Part shown: in pieces, positions 50,463 through 59,323 of the stretch | Position numbering within the stretch: position 1 is the first letter of the stretch | Layout of the letters: each line of letters begins with the position of its first letter | Assembly (NCBI RefSeq): GCF_004404055.1 | Contig: NZ_SOHK01000007.1 | Coordinates: forward strand, 289,588-353,587 | Reading direction: 5' to 3' | DNA from: Cryobacterium ruanii | GTDB taxonomy: Bacteria > Actinomycetota > Actinomycetes > Actinomycetales > Microbacteriaceae | DNA length: 64,000 nt | Position numbers and translations under genes: made by a program | The notes under the pieces: model-generated | Seen by the model: only the letters and a program-made list of their open reading frames with translations | Told to the model about the DNA's origin: nothing | Databases searched by the model: none

Positions 50463-51365
50463 CTACCAGCCGCGGGAGGCGAGGCGGTGCGGCGCGGGGA
50501 TGTCGGACACGTTGATGCCGACCATCGCCTCGCCAAGGCCGCGGGAGACCTCCGCGATGACCTTGGCGTCGTCGTAGAACGTGACGGCCCTGACGATGGC
50601 CGCTGCGCGCTGCTCAGGGTTGCCCGACTTGAAGACTCCCGAACCGACGAACACGCCGTCAGCTCCGAGCTGCATCATCATGGCAGCGTCGGCCGGTGTG
50701 GCTACGCCTCCGGCGGTGAACAGCACGACGGGCAGCTTACCGGTCGAGGCGATCTCAGCGACGAGCTCGTACGGTGCCTGCAGTTCCTTGGCGGCGACAT
50801 ACAGTTCATCGCGGCTCATCGAGGTGAGGCGCTTGATCTCGCCGTTGATGGTGCGGATGTGCTTGGTGGCTTCGGAGACATCGCCGGTGCCGGCCTCGCC
50901 CTTGGAGCGAATCATGGCTGCGCCCTCGTTGATGCGGCGGAGCGCCTCACCGAGGTTGGTAGCGCCGCAGACGAAGGGAAGAGTGAAGTTCCACTTGTCG
51001 ATGTGATTCACGTAGTCGGCCGGGCTGAGCACTTCGGACTCGTCGATATAGTCAACGCCGAGCACCTCGAGAATCTGCGCTTCGACGAAGTGGCCGATGC
51101 GTGCCTTCGCCATGACCGGAATGTTGACCTCAGCGATGATGCTGTCGATCAGGTCGGGGTCGCTCATGCGAGCCACACCACCCTGCGAGCGGATGTCGGC
51201 GGGAACGCGCTCGAGAGCCATCACGGCGACAGCGCCGGCGTCTTCGGCAATACGAGCCTGGGCAGCGGTGACGACGTCCATGATGACGCCGCCCTTGAGC
51301 ATTTCGGAGAGTCCACGCTTAACGCGGCTCGAGCCGAACTGTTCGGCGGAGATTGATTCAGTCAT
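50463..51365 (-). CDS. pdxS: Pyridoxal 5'-phosphate synthase subunit PdxS
   Basis: The 300-residue TIM-barrel enzyme makes PLP from ribose 5-phosphate, glyceraldehyde 3-phosphate and ammonia. Motifs: [37 protein letters not shown] and [20 protein letters not shown], with [19 protein letters not shown] near the C-terminus. Full length. Confidence 0.97.
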   Translation of the reverse strand: MTESISAEQFGSSRVKRGLSEMLKGGVIMDVVTAAQARIAEDAGAVAVMALERVPADIRSQGGVARMSDPDLIDSIIAEVNIPVMAKARIGHFVEAQILEVLGVDYIDESEVLSPADYVNHIDKWNFTLPFVCGATNLGEALRRINEGAAMIRSKGEAGTGDVSEATKHIRTINGEIKRLTSMSRDELYVAAKELQAPYELVAEIASTGKLPVVLFTAGGVATPADAAMMMQLGADGVFVGSGVFKSGNPEQRAAAIVRAVTFYDDAKVIAEVSRGLGEAMVGINVSDIPAPHRLASRGW

Positions 51366-51467
51366 AACTACGATCCTATTCCTTGCACGGTGGTGGTCTG
51401 GTCGCGGGCTGCTGATAGTCTGCGCAAAACAGCTGGGGTCACCAGCATGCCCCCGACCGTGTGCAAG

Positions 51468-52073
51468 CTAGCGGTCGGCGTTCGAGCCCGCAACGCCGGG
51501 CCATCCGTTTGCAATTTCTCGACGCACGTCGCCGAGCAGGCGCGGAATGGCCTTGGTGCCGGCGATGATGGGAAAGAAGTTGGAGTCGAGGGCCCAGCGC
51601 GGGACGATGTGCTGGTGCAGGTGTTCGGCGATGCCGGCCCCGGCGATGCGCCCCTGGTTCATGCCGAGATTGAAGCCGTCACAATTCGACACCTGGGTGA
51701 GCACCCGCATGGCGATCTGGGTGAGCTCACCGATCTCGGCGACCTCCTGAGGCGTGGCCTGGTCGTAGGTGGCCACGTGCCGGTACGGGCAGACCAGGAG
51801 GTGGCCAGTGTTGTAGGGAAACAGGTTGAGCAGCACGTAAGCGTGGGTGCCGCGCGCGACGATCAGCGCCTTCTCATCGGATAGCCCGGGAGCAATGCAG
51901 AACGGGCAGTCATCGGGATGCGGCTGCTGGCCGTCCTGGATGTAGACCATCCGATGCGGCGTCCAAAGCCGTTGGAACGCATCCGGAACGGCCGCGAATT
52001 CGTCAGACGTCTCACCGGCACCGGCGTCGGCAGCATCGGAGCCGCGCAGTCGATCGGAGGGAATTTCGCCCAC
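51468..52073 (-). CDS. HIT-family hydrolase/AP4A phosphorylase-like protein
   Basis: The 201-residue protein has the HIT triad HLHQHIVPRW, a zinc-type DDCPFCIA near residue 60, and VLLNLFPYNTGHLLVCPYRHVA. It probably hydrolyses or phosphorolyses dinucleoside polyphosphates or related nucleotides. The same gene follows thrS in mycobacteria (Rv2613c position). It begins 1 bp after the thrS stop. Confidence 0.88.
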   Translation of the reverse strand: MGEIPSDRLRGSDAADAGAGETSDEFAAVPDAFQRLWTPHRMVYIQDGQQPHPDDCPFCIAPGLSDEKALIVARGTHAYVLLNLFPYNTGHLLVCPYRHVATYDQATPQEVAEIGELTQIAMRVLTQVSNCDGFNLGMNQGRIAGAGIAEHLHQHIVPRWALDSNFFPIIAGTKAIPRLLGDVRREIANGWPGVAGSNADR

Positions 52074-52074
52074 G

Positions 52075-54066
52075 CTAAGCCCGCACGTTGGCGGCGGCGG
52101 GAATGACCGGGGTGGTCACGACCTGTGCGCGATTCTCGATTGATTCCACGATGAGGCGCACGGCTTCGGCCACCGGCACACCGTTTTGCTGCGTGCCGTC
52201 GCGGTAGCGAAAGCTCACCGCCCCGTTGGCCTGGTCGTCTTCGCCCACAATGAGCTGGTACGGCACCTTGGCCTTGGTGTGGGTGCGGATCTTCTTCTGC
52301 ATGCGGTCATCGGAGTGGTCGACCTCAGCGCGCACGCCGGCCTTCTTCAGGGTCGCGATCACGTCGTCGAGGTACGCGCCGTACTGCTCGGACACGGGAA
52401 TGCCAACGACCTGCACCGGCGCCAGCCACACCGGGAAGGCTCCGGCGTAGTGTTCGGTGAGTACGGCGAAGAATCGCTCGATCGAGCCGAACAGGGCACG
52501 GTGGATCATGACCGGACGCTGGCGGCTGCCGTCGTTCGCGGTGTACTCGAGGTCGAACCGTTCGGGCAGGTTGAAGTCCAGCTGGATGGTTGACATCTGC
52601 CAGGTGCGGCCGATGGCGTCACGGGCCTGCACCGAGATCTTGGGGCCGTAGAACGCCGCCCCGCCCGGGTCGGCGACCAGATCGAGACCGGATGCCTCGG
52701 CGACCTCCCGCAGCGTTTCGGTGGCTTCATCCCACGCTTCGTCGCTACCGACGAATTTCTTGGGGTCTTTGGTCGACAACTCGAGGTAATAGTCCTCGAG
52801 GCCGTAATCGGCGAGCAGTTGCAGCACGAAGTGGAGGGTGCTCGTGAGCTCCTCTTTCATGCCCTCTTTGGTCGTGTAGATGTGAGCGTCGTCCTGGGTC
52901 ATGCCACGCACGCGGGTGAGCCCGTTGAGCACGCCGGACTTCTCGTAGCGATAGACCGACCCAAATTCGAAAAGCCGCATCGGCAGTTCACGGTAGCTGC
53001 GGCCGCTTGACTTGAAGATGAGGTTGTGGAACGGGCAGTTCATGGGCTTGAGGTAGTAGTCGACGCCCTGACGGGTGACGTGGCCGGTCTCGTCGCGTTC
53101 CTCGTCGAGGTGCATCGGGGGGAACATGCCCTCGCGGTACCAGTCGAGATGGCCGGAGGTTTCGAACAGTGTCGACTTGGTGATGTGCGGGGAGTAGACG
53201 AAGTCGTAGCCGCCCTCGATGTGGCGTTTGCGGGAGTAGTTCTCCATCTCCTGCCGAATGATGCCGCCCTTGGGGTGGAACACGGCCAGGCCGGAACCGA
53301 TCTCTTCCGGAAAGCTGAACAGGTCTAGTTCGGCGCCGAGTTTGCGGTGGTCGCGCCTGGCTGCTTCTTCCTGGCGGGTCTGGTACGCGCGCAGTTCGTC
53401 TTTGGTGGGCCACGCGGTGCCGTAGATGCGCTGCAATTGCGGGTTCTTCTCCGAGCCGCGCCAGTAAGCGGCGGCGAGGCGGGTGAGCGAGTAGCCGTTG
53501 CCGATCATGCGGGTGTTCGGCAGGTGCGGGCCACGGCAGAGGTCTTTCCAGACCGTTTCCCCCGTTTTCGGGTCCACGTTGTCGTATATGGTGAGCTCGG
53601 CGCCACCAACCTCGACCGACTCGTTGTCCTCGGTGCTGGACGAGCCGCCCTTGAGGCCGATGAGTTCGAGCTTGTACGGCTCGGCGGCCAGTTCGGCCCG
53701 GGCTTCGTCATCGGTCACGACTCGACGCACGAAGCGCTGACCCTGACGGATGATGCGGTCCATCGCCTTCTCAAGCGACTTCACGTCGTCGGGGGTGAAC
53801 GGAACCTCGACGTCGAAGTCATAGTAGAAACCGTCGGTGATGGGCGGGCCGATTCCGAGCTTGGCGCTGGGGTTGACCGTCTGCACCGCCTGGGCGAGCA
53901 CGTGAGCGGCGGAGTGGCGCAAAATGTTGAGGCCGTCGGCAGAATCTATACTCACCGGTTCGACGGCATCCGTTGGCAACACGGTGGTCGCCAGGTCTTT
54001 CAACTCACCGTTCACCCGCATTGCGACAATGGATCGATCGGTGAAAAGCGCAAAGCCGTCAGCCAC
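52075..54066 (-). CDS. thrS: Threonyl-tRNA synthetase
   Basis: The 663-residue class II synthetase charges tRNA-Thr. N-terminal TGS-type segment, second editing-related domain ([33 protein letters not shown]), catalytic core with [10 protein letters not shown] (zinc Cys), [14 protein letters not shown] (zinc His) and [15 protein letters not shown] (zinc His), then an anticodon domain ([20 protein letters not shown]). Start is GTG 54066, with AGGGAG 8 nt upstream. Confidence 0.97.
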   Translation of the reverse strand: MADGFALFTDRSIVAMRVNGELKDLATTVLPTDAVEPVSIDSADGLNILRHSAAHVLAQAVQTVNPSAKLGIGPPITDGFYYDFDVEVPFTPDDVKSLEKAMDRIIRQGQRFVRRVVTDDEARAELAAEPYKLELIGLKGGSSSTEDNESVEVGGAELTIYDNVDPKTGETVWKDLCRGPHLPNTRMIGNGYSLTRLAAAYWRGSEKNPQLQRIYGTAWPTKDELRAYQTRQEEAARRDHRKLGAELDLFSFPEEIGSGLAVFHPKGGIIRQEMENYSRKRHIEGGYDFVYSPHITKSTLFETSGHLDWYREGMFPPMHLDEERDETGHVTRQGVDYYLKPMNCPFHNLIFKSSGRSYRELPMRLFEFGSVYRYEKSGVLNGLTRVRGMTQDDAHIYTTKEGMKEELTSTLHFVLQLLADYGLEDYYLELSTKDPKKFVGSDEAWDEATETLREVAEASGLDLVADPGGAAFYGPKISVQARDAIGRTWQMSTIQLDFNLPERFDLEYTANDGSRQRPVMIHRALFGSIERFFAVLTEHYAGAFPVWLAPVQVVGIPVSEQYGAYLDDVIATLKKAGVRAEVDHSDDRMQKKIRTHTKAKVPYQLIVGEDDQANGAVSFRYRDGTQQNGVPVAEAVRLIVESIENRAQVVTTPVIPAAANVRA

Positions 54067-54202
54067 GTGTATAACTCCCTGTTGTTTGCCTACCCGTCAA
54101 CTTTAGCGGCGTGCGCAGGGTTGCTCGTCGGCCCACGCGCTGGTGAAGAGCTCGTTCGGTCCTCGGCATCCCGCGTGGGGGCTCTACCGGAACGCTTGGA
54201 CT

Positions 54203-54242
54203 AGAGCGGCTCAGGCCGGTATCAATCGGGCCGGGCCGCTCT
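54203..54242 (-). terminator. Stem-loop after the DUF1918 gene
   Basis: AGAGCGGC (54203-54210) pairs with GCCGCTCT (54235-54242), with an inner GGCC/GGCC stem. It lies immediately past the DUF1918 stop on the minus strand. There is no T-run, as is common for actinobacterial termination hairpins. Confidence 0.45.
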
Positions 54243-54244
54243 GT

Positions 54245-54436
54245 CTAGACGCTTTCCGTGTGTTCAACGACGAAATCAGCGCCGGGATAGACAATGCGCT
54301 CGTGTCGATCGTCGAACGCTACGAGGTACGGTGGTCCGCCGTCCATTCCTCGAACCTCGATAACCTCACCGCGACGATCCGGCCGTTCCACCGTTCTACC
54401 GCGAATGACAATCCGGTCTCCCACTGTGGCGCGCAT
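54245..54436 (-). CDS. DUF1918 small protein
   Basis: The 63-residue protein (MRATVGDRIVIRG, then DRRGEVIEVRGMDGGPPYLV and a C-terminal GADFVVEH) matches the actinobacterial DUF1918 family, a small SH3-like beta fold of unknown role. I chose ATG 54436 because AGGAGG lies 8 nt upstream. A GTG at 54445 would overlap that site. Confidence 0.85.
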   Translation of the reverse strand: MRATVGDRIVIRGRTVERPDRRGEVIEVRGMDGGPPYLVAFDDRHERIVYPGADFVVEHTESV

Positions 54437-54527
54437 TGCACTCACCTCCTGCGCGCAAAACTACGCGGGCAGCGGATGCCGCGCAAGGGCACCGGGGATC
54501 ACTAATTGCCCGGCCAGTTTTGGACAG

Positions 54528-54550
54528 AAAAAAACCCCGGCGAACCGGGG
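54528..54550 (-). terminator. Rho-independent terminator of the tRNA Gly-Cys-Val cluster
   Basis: On the minus strand CCCCGG-TTCG-CCGGGG is followed by a run of seven T (54528-54534 complement). It lies 23 nt past tRNA-Val(GAC), the last gene of the minus-strand cluster. Confidence 0.9.
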
Positions 54551-54573
54551 CTTCCACTTAGGCAAATATTGTG

Positions 54574-54645
54574 TGGGCGATACTGGGATCGAACCAGTGA
54601 CCTCTTCCGTGTCAGGGAAGCGCGCTACCGCTGCGCCAATCGCCC
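54574..54645 (-). tRNA. tRNA-Val (GAC)
   Basis: Full cloverleaf: acceptor GGGCGAT/ATCGCCC, anticodon stem CTTCC/GGAAG with loop CTGACAC (anticodon GAC), T-arm CTGG-TTCGATC-CCAG. The discriminator is A. CCA is not encoded (CAC follows). Confidence 0.95.
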
Positions 54646-54691
54646 AAGCTTCTGGGAGTTGCATATTCTTCAGACCGTGCTCAAAGAATGG

Positions 54692-54762
54692 AGGTGGATA
54701 CGGGATTCGAACCCGTGTTAACGGCTTTGCAGGCCGCTGCCTCGCCTCTCGGCCAATCCACC
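54692..54762 (-). tRNA. tRNA-Cys (GCA)
   Basis: Acceptor GGTGGAT/ATCCACC, anticodon loop CTGCAAA (anticodon GCA), T-arm ACGGG-TTCGAAT-CCCGT. Discriminator U, as expected for bacterial tRNA-Cys. CCA is not encoded. Confidence 0.95.
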
Positions 54763-54835
54763 ATGTGGTTTCGTACCATATGGGTTCCAACTAAATGAAT
54801 TGGAACCGGCCTGAGGGCCGATTCCAGTTCATTCG

Positions 54836-54907
54836 AGCGGATGACGAGATTCGAACTCGCGACCCTCACCTTGGCAAGGTGATGCGCTACCACTGCGCCA
54901 CATCCGC
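54836..54907 (-). tRNA. tRNA-Gly (GCC)
   Basis: Acceptor GCGGATG/CATCCGC, anticodon stem TCACC/GGTGA with loop TTGCCAA (anticodon GCC), T-arm GCGAG-TTCGAAT-CTCGT. Discriminator U. It is first in the Gly-Cys-Val transcript. A GGCC hairpin lies in the spacer before tRNA-Cys (about 54796-54832). Confidence 0.95.
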
Positions 54908-55207
54908 AACTGTTCGCATTTCTGCGTACTTGGAGACTCTAGCTGAATAGCGAGACGGAAACCAAACCGAGCCGTTTACGGCGTGTTGCGCAGTGTGGTG
55001 CCGATGGTTTGCGACCCGCGGGGGTGCGCCAGTACGACGGGAGTTGCGCCACCCGAGCAGCGGCTCAGCTTCGCGCTCCGTGACATTGTCTTCGGCCGGG
55101 TGGCACGCGCCGCACCCGTGTGCGGCGTCGATGTGCGGTGGCGCGCCTGTCTGGGCTAGTATCAAAAGTCGCAGGCAGCAACCTCGGTTGTTTCCTGCCT
55201 AAGATTT
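54908..55207. other. 300-bp divergent tRNA intergenic region
   Basis: It separates the minus-strand Gly-Cys-Val cluster from plus-strand tRNA-Val(CAC). A candidate promoter for the minus-strand cluster is annotated separately. A two-tier hairpin (GCAGG/CCTGC with inner CAACC/GGTTG, 55171-55198) stands just before tRNA-Val(CAC). No protein-coding gene is supported here. Confidence 0.5.
54936..54965 (-). promoter_or_regulatory. Candidate promoter of the tRNA Gly-Cys-Val cluster
   Basis: On the minus strand TTGGTT (-35-like) and TAGAGT (-10-like) are separated by 18 nt, ending about 28 nt before the tRNA-Gly 5' end. Matches to sigma-70-type consensus are partial, so this is tentative. Confidence 0.4.
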
Positions 55208-55280
55208 GGGCGATTGGCGCAGCTGGTAGCGCGCTTCCTTCACACGGAAGAGGTCGTGGGTTCAAGTCCCGCATCGCCCA
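55208..55280 (+). tRNA. tRNA-Val (CAC), integration target
   Basis: Acceptor GGGCGAT/ATCGCCC, anticodon stem CTTCC/GGAAG with loop TTCACAC (anticodon CAC), T-arm GTGGG-TTCAAGT-CCCGC, discriminator A. A tyrosine integrase gene begins less than 100 bp from its 3' end and points towards it, the usual arrangement at a tRNA attachment site. Confidence 0.95.
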
Positions 55281-55299
55281 CAGGTAAAACAGCAGGTTA

Positions 55300-55333
55300 G
55301 AGGCCCTTTCTCAGAACAGCGGGAAAGGGCCTC
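55300..55333 (+). terminator. Terminator after tRNA-Val(CAC)
   Basis: GAGGCCCTTTC (55300-55310) pairs with GAAAGGGCCTC (55323-55333), an 11-bp stem, followed by TTCTGGTT. It lies 20 nt after the tRNA and before the convergent integrase stop. It may belong to the chromosome or to the element. Confidence 0.7.
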
Positions 55334-55363
55334 TTCTGGTTCCACAAGCAAAACACAAACACT

Positions 55364-56491
55364 TTATTTACTCGCCCATGGTTCCGCGGCCTTGCCGAGC
55401 GCATCAGCAACGTTGTCGAGGTCGTCCTCAAACAGGTCGGCATACACGTCGAGGGTGACCGCTGCGGACGCGTGCCCGAGCATTCGCTGTACGGATTTCA
55501 CGTTCGCACCAGCATGGATTGCAAGTGATGCAGCTGCGTGCCGGAGGTCATGCGGTGTGATGTTCGGGAACGGTTCGAACGATTCCCCCGCGGCGACCAC
55601 TGACCGCGCCTCGTTCGCGTTCTCCACCGCTACTTGAAACGAGCGGTCACGCCAGTTGTTCAAACGGATTGGTCCGCCGCTACGACCCGGGAATACCAAG
55701 GCTGCACTGAGTCGTCCCGACGTAGCCTCTGTGACCAGAACTGTGACGAACGGCGGCATTGGCACGGAGCGGCGCCGCTTGCTCTTTGTCGGCCCCTCCT
55801 GCATGACACCGAGAACTTCCGTGACCGACGAGCGTACGTTCACCCGGCGTTTCGGTATGTCGAGGTCAGCAATAGTGAGGGCAGCGGCTTCTCCGAAACG
55901 CAGTCCCGTGTAGGCGAGGAAGATGACGAGCGTTCTGTGTTCTGGGTGTATCGCGCCCGCCAGCTCGAACACCTGCGCGTGCCCCAAGTACACGTTCTTC
56001 CGTGCACGTGATGACGGCATTTCAAGTTCTGACGCGACGTTCGCTGGTACCAGGCGAGCCGTCACGGCGATTCTCAGCGCCCCGCGCAGAACACCGACAG
56101 CCTTCTCGATGGTGGCACTTCCAGCCCCGTCATCGTCCATCTGCTGAATCCAGGCTTGAACGTCAGCGTTCCCCACGTCACCCACCGACCAGTCTGCCCA
56201 CTTCGGCATTGCCCACTTCGACGCATGAAACCGACGTGTCGCCACGGTCGATGGAGACAGTGAGGCTGTGCGCGTCAGGTGCTCTGTGATGAGAGCGCCG
56301 ACCTTGCGTTTGCGGGCGCTCTCCGCAATGAAGGTCCCGGCGTTCTTGTCGATGAGGGTCGCGGCTTCCCAAGCGGCGGCATCCCTCTTCGTTTTGAAGC
56401 CGCGTCGTTCAGTGGATTTGCCGGTTGGCTGACGGTACCGCACCATCCACCGGTCCCCGGATTTGGTCGTGTACTTTGCGAGCGAGGACAT
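55364..56491 (-). CDS. int: Tyrosine-recombinase integrase
   Basis: The 375-residue phage-type integrase has an arm-binding N-terminus (MVRYRQPTGKSTERRGF), a core-binding SAM-like domain (about 65-160) and a catalytic domain. The catalytic residues are Arg in LAYTGLRFGEAAAL, His-x-x-Arg in TPHDLRHAAAS, His in LGHASAAVTL and the Tyr nucleophile in LDVYADLF. It points towards tRNA-Val(CAC), which should be its attB. Start is ATG 56491. A divergent excisionase-like gene lies upstream. Confidence 0.95.
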   Translation of the reverse strand: MSSLAKYTTKSGDRWMVRYRQPTGKSTERRGFKTKRDAAAWEAATLIDKNAGTFIAESARKRKVGALITEHLTRTASLSPSTVATRRFHASKWAMPKWADWSVGDVGNADVQAWIQQMDDDGAGSATIEKAVGVLRGALRIAVTARLVPANVASELEMPSSRARKNVYLGHAQVFELAGAIHPEHRTLVIFLAYTGLRFGEAAALTIADLDIPKRRVNVRSSVTEVLGVMQEGPTKSKRRRSVPMPPFVTVLVTEATSGRLSAALVFPGRSGGPIRLNNWRDRSFQVAVENANEARSVVAAGESFEPFPNITPHDLRHAAASLAIHAGANVKSVQRMLGHASAAVTLDVYADLFEDDLDNVADALGKAAEPWASK

Positions 56492-56621
56492 GTATTGAGC
56501 CTATCGACCGCTTCCGATGTGTTTGTACCAACAGTCACGGATGTGTTCTTTATCCGCCACGTACATGCAGTTCATGACGACTTTGAGAACGACGTACGAA
56601 ACCCGCCGCAGGGGAACAGGT

Positions 56622-56822
56622 ATGAATGCTTACCAAGCCCCCACTCCCCTGCTGACCGCGAAGGAAGCCGCCGTCTGGCTGGCAACGTCAGAGGCTGCGC
56701 TCTCCCAACTCCGTTACCGGAACGAGGGGCCGGCGTACGTTCAGCTGGGTCGCGCCGTCCGCTACCAGGTCGCCGACGTTCAAGCGTTCATTGACGCTGC
56801 TGTCGTCCGCACGAGTCGCTAG
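56622..56822 (+). CDS. Excisionase-like helix-turn-helix protein
   Basis: The 66-residue protein (MNAYQAPTPLLTAKEAAVWL, then YRNEGPAYVQLGRAVRYQVADV) has the winged-helix pattern of the MerR-like/AlpA excisionase family. It is probably the recombination directionality factor for the adjacent integrase, transcribed divergently from it. I chose ATG 56622, preceded by a purine-rich GCAGGGGAACAGG. Longer readings upstream lack similarity. Confidence 0.82.
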   Translation: MNAYQAPTPLLTAKEAAVWLATSEAALSQLRYRNEGPAYVQLGRAVRYQVADVQAFIDAAVVRTSR

Positions 56823-56830
56823 GGGAAACA

Positions 56831-56872
56831 CGAAACGCCCCGCCCCGCACGAAGCAGGACGGGAACGTTTCG
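56831..56872. terminator. Hairpin between convergent genes
   Basis: CGAAACG (56831-56837) pairs with CGTTTCG (56866-56872) around a GC-rich interior, between the excisionase-like gene and the convergent membrane-protein fragment. It could terminate in both directions. Confidence 0.5.
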
Positions 56873-56884
56873 TTCAAGGTGGTG

Positions 56885-57128
56885 CTAGGCGGCCGGTGCG
56901 GTGACCGGCGTGGATGCCGGTGTCGCGGGGATGCCGTAGACAGGGTTGCGTGCCACCCCGAGCAGCCAGCCGAATGCGGGGACGCGCGTTGCCAGTGCCT
57001 GCACGCCGAGGTAATACAAGCTGCCGGCCAGCGCGCTGATGCCCAGCACAGCTTCAGCCTGAACGGCCGGCTCGAGGGCCAGGCCAATGCTAGCCAGCCA
57101 TCCAGCGACGGCCCCAACAACTGTCGAG
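56885..57128 (-). pseudogene. Fragment of a two-helix phage/plasmid membrane protein
   Basis: The reading frame encodes VVGAVAGWLASIGLALEP, a second hydrophobic helix (VLGISALAGSLYYLGVQAL) and ETRVPAF-type VPAFGWLLGVARNPVYG. This resembles the holin-like or small membrane proteins common in actinobacterial prophages. No start codon with a ribosome binding site precedes the conserved part. The upstream sequence reads as an HNH nuclease fragment in another frame, so the 5' end is probably lost. An in-frame ATG at 57253 exists but lies inside that fragment. Confidence 0.55.
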
Positions 57129-57275
57129 CAACTCGTAGTCGATGCGGTGCGAACAAAGCCAGCACTGTGCCTGCTCTGCTGCGAACCGCGCCCGGAACTC
57201 CCGGCGAATGAGTTTCCAACGGCGAGTGGAACGACCAGCGTTCTTCGCGACACCGGTCTGTTCCGCGGGCATCAC
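57129..57275 (-). pseudogene. N-terminal fragment of an HNH endonuclease
   Basis: From ATG 57275 the frame reads RSTRRWKLIRREFRARFAAE then QAQCWLCSHRIDYEL, which matches the N-terminus and first Cys pair (CxxC) of phage-type HNH endonucleases. The sequence then changes to unrelated residues and stops within about 15 codons. The His-Asn-His core is therefore absent. It joins directly to the membrane-protein fragment, suggesting a deletion fused the two. Confidence 0.5.
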
Positions 57276-57356
57276 GTAGTCCGTTCATGGTCCGTGAACC
57301 CGGCTGGTGTCAGAAGCGGCCGGTAGGGTGAAATCACTATCAGCCGGGGGATTTCG

Positions 57357-57839
57357 ATGCAATTGATATTTGAGGTTTGCGCTCAGTGCGACGAGCGACA
57401 TGCACTGCAGGCCAGCGGTGCCATGTCTATTCACACGACAGCCGCTGGTGAGCGTTGCGCAGGCGCACTGAATGAACCGGCAGCGCCGGTCGTCACGGCG
57501 CTGCCGGTAGTCGAAGCAACTGCGGTAACACCACGTAAAGCACCCAGCCGTTCAGTGCCCAGTCGAGTGCCAGTGGAGCCTCCCGTTGCGGTTGCCGAAC
57601 CACCTTCCGAGACCTCGCAAGAAAGGGCAGTCAGACGGGAGGCTCAGCGCGAGGCGAGGTTCGCTCCGCGCAATACCCGTGAGATTGTCGACGCCGAGTT
57701 GGAAGCCGCATTCGAGGATGCCCGTGACGGGAAGCGACCTGCCAAGTTTGCACCTGGACCGATTGATAGAAGAATCTACGCAACCAACGGCGCACGCATA
57801 GTCAGAGGCGGGCTGCCGACCCTCGGTCGCAATAGATAG
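57357..57839 (+). CDS. Hypothetical protein with N-terminal Cys/His cluster
   Basis: The 160-residue protein starts at ATG 57357 with a GGGGG-type site 6 nt upstream. The N-terminus (IFEVCAQCDERH, then CAGAL) has a CxxC-His-Cys arrangement suggestive of a small zinc-binding knuckle. The middle is Pro/Val/Ala-rich and disordered. The C-terminal half is charged (NTREIVDAELEAAFEDARDG) and ends in a basic tail. Not recognised. It is the only intact plus-strand gene between the excisionase and the primase. Confidence 0.55.
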   Translation: MQLIFEVCAQCDERHALQASGAMSIHTTAAGERCAGALNEPAAPVVTALPVVEATAVTPRKAPSRSVPSRVPVEPPVAVAEPPSETSQERAVRREAQREARFAPRNTREIVDAELEAAFEDARDGKRPAKFAPGPIDRRIYATNGARIVRGGLPTLGRNR

Positions 57840-58021
57840 CTGTGGATGGTACGGGCGCCACGGGGAGCCAATACACGCCAGCGCAGAGGAGGAGCTGCTA
57901 TGGCGCGGAGTTGCCTCAGCTTCGACCCGTGACGGCCGGCTTGACGTACACCCCGTTCGAGGCGCATAAGAATGGGGCGCACGGCCCGCGCAATGTCAGA
58001 CGCGGGCGGTGCGGGTGACCG

Positions 58022-58898
58022 CTAAAGAACGGTCAGGCTTTGAAGGTCGAAGCCCTCGGGAGTCACGTCGAACACGAGAATGCCCGGGTCAGAATCGTCC
58101 CCGTTTCGGTGACGAAACCAGTCGCTCGAGTTATCCATGGTCGGTGCTTGAATCCACCATTTCGACTTGCCGGTGAAGGCACTGCGGCCAGTCGGCTCGA
58201 TGCGAAGATGATGGCAATGGCCGGTCAGTAACAGGTCAGCATGAGCGAGGGATTGACCGCCGTGGGTATGCTTGGCCCAGAACGCAGGTGCGCCGCCGGG
58301 GCCGAATTGGTGGCCGTGGGTGACGCCGAGACCGACGCCGAACAAGTCGAGCACGAGGCTCTCATCCCAGTCCGCCGGAAGGTGCCACTGCGCGCGCAGT
58401 TTCGAAGCCGCGGCCAGGCGCTGTACTTGACGGTGAACATGGAGGCCGAGGTCATCGGCAGGCTTGCCCAAGTTCTGTTTGCCGGCTCTCCATCCCGTGT
58501 GGTTGGACGGGACTGCCATAACGTCGAGCGGTGCGTGCCGTTGCAGCCACGACGGTGGTGTTGTTCGGTGTCAGCGGCGCGCGCGCCTTGCGGCGGGATG
58601 CGGCGGACAAGGCTGGCAGGTTGGTGTCAGCACTGTGACGGGCACGGACGGAGAACCTGTAGGCGGTGAGCCAGGTCTCGTCATACCGTTGCCAGCGTGA
58701 CGTTCGGCACCGACAACCTCGACCAGCTGCGGGTCATGCCCATGCTCGATGCAGCATGTCAGAGAAGTCAATGAGGGGCTGACCCTCAACCCGGCGGGAA
58801 GTAATCTCGCCGGTGGCGCCGTCCCATGTTGCTGAGGCCGACCAGCCGGCGGGTGCCGGGCGGGTGACTGCGGCCTGTGTGATGTTCTCGAAGGCCAT
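58022..58898 (-). pseudogene. Decayed phage-type metallophosphoesterase
   Basis: Pieces of one actinophage-type phosphoesterase lie in order in different frames. ATG 58898 (GGGAG upstream) begins MAFENITQAAVTRPAPAGW and stops at 58734. A second frame gives EHGHDPQLVEVVGA, a third gives SRWQRYDETWLTAYRFSVR up to NNTTVVAATA, and after about 58545 the first-mentioned frame family resumes with WLQRHAPLDVMAVPSNHTGW, VTHGHQFG and TGHCHHLRIEP. The region that should carry the Asp-x-His and Gly-Asp metal motifs is missing at the last junction. At least two frameshifts plus an internal deletion indicate loss of function. The last 165 codons (from 58519) remain open. Confidence 0.7.
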
Positions 58899-59185
58899 CA
58901 GACTGCGCTCCCGATGAACTCACGTTCTCCGAAGCAATTGGAGTCGAACGGGAGCGACTCGCAGCTGCAAATTTGCTGTCTGTGTTTTGACACGGAGTTA
59001 TAGCCGATGGAGCGCGGTCCGAACTCGCTCCGGATAGCTGCCAGAATCGCGCCGGTATTCAGAGCGCGGGTCGGGGCGACAAGCGCTCGGTTCAAGTTCA
59101 GTGCCGACTGTGCGTCCAGGCCGGCAATGAGGCGACCGAGAATGCAAAGTGGAGCTGGTCTGGGTTCTAGTAGTGCTGCAAACAT
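58898..59185 (-). CDS. Small phage-type protein upstream of the phosphoesterase
   Basis: The 95-residue protein (MFAALLEPRPAPLCILGRL, then LAAIRSEFGPRSIGYNSVSK and HRQQICSCE) resembles the small helix-turn-helix-like proteins with a C-terminal HRxxxCxC motif that precede the phosphoesterase in actinophage genomes. AGGAAGG lies 3 nt before the ATG. Its stop overlaps the start of the decayed phosphoesterase (TGATG), consistent with an original two-gene operon. It may be DNA-binding. Confidence 0.6.
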   Translation of the reverse strand: MFAALLEPRPAPLCILGRLIAGLDAQSALNLNRALVAPTRALNTGAILAAIRSEFGPRSIGYNSVSKHRQQICSCESLPFDSNCFGEREFIGSAV

Positions 59186-59197
59186 GATGTGCCTTCC

Positions 59198-59323
59198 TCA
59201 GTCGCCCCTCCGGACGACTTGCCCCGGCATGGGGGCTGATGGGGATGCAGCATCCAGCTGCATGCGCGGGTGGCTCTGGGCAAGCCAGAACGGTTCGCGT
59301 GCGCCGGCGTGGTCCGTATACAT
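59198..59323 (-). CDS. Possible 41-residue small protein
   Basis: ATG 59323 opens MYTDHAGAREPFWLAQSHPR and ends just before the ribosome binding site of the 95-residue gene. Codon use is GC-rich, but there is no obvious ribosome binding site and no family recognised. It may be part of the same leaderless operon or simply chance. Confidence 0.3.
   Translation of the reverse strand: MYTDHAGAREPFWLAQSHPRMQLDAASPSAPMPGQVVRRGD

Noticed and set aside
57840-58021. Plus-strand mini-ORF at 57901 with AGGAGG upstream (10 codons)
   Set aside because: It stops after ten codons and the following frames do not continue as a recognisable protein. It is probably a remnant or chance.
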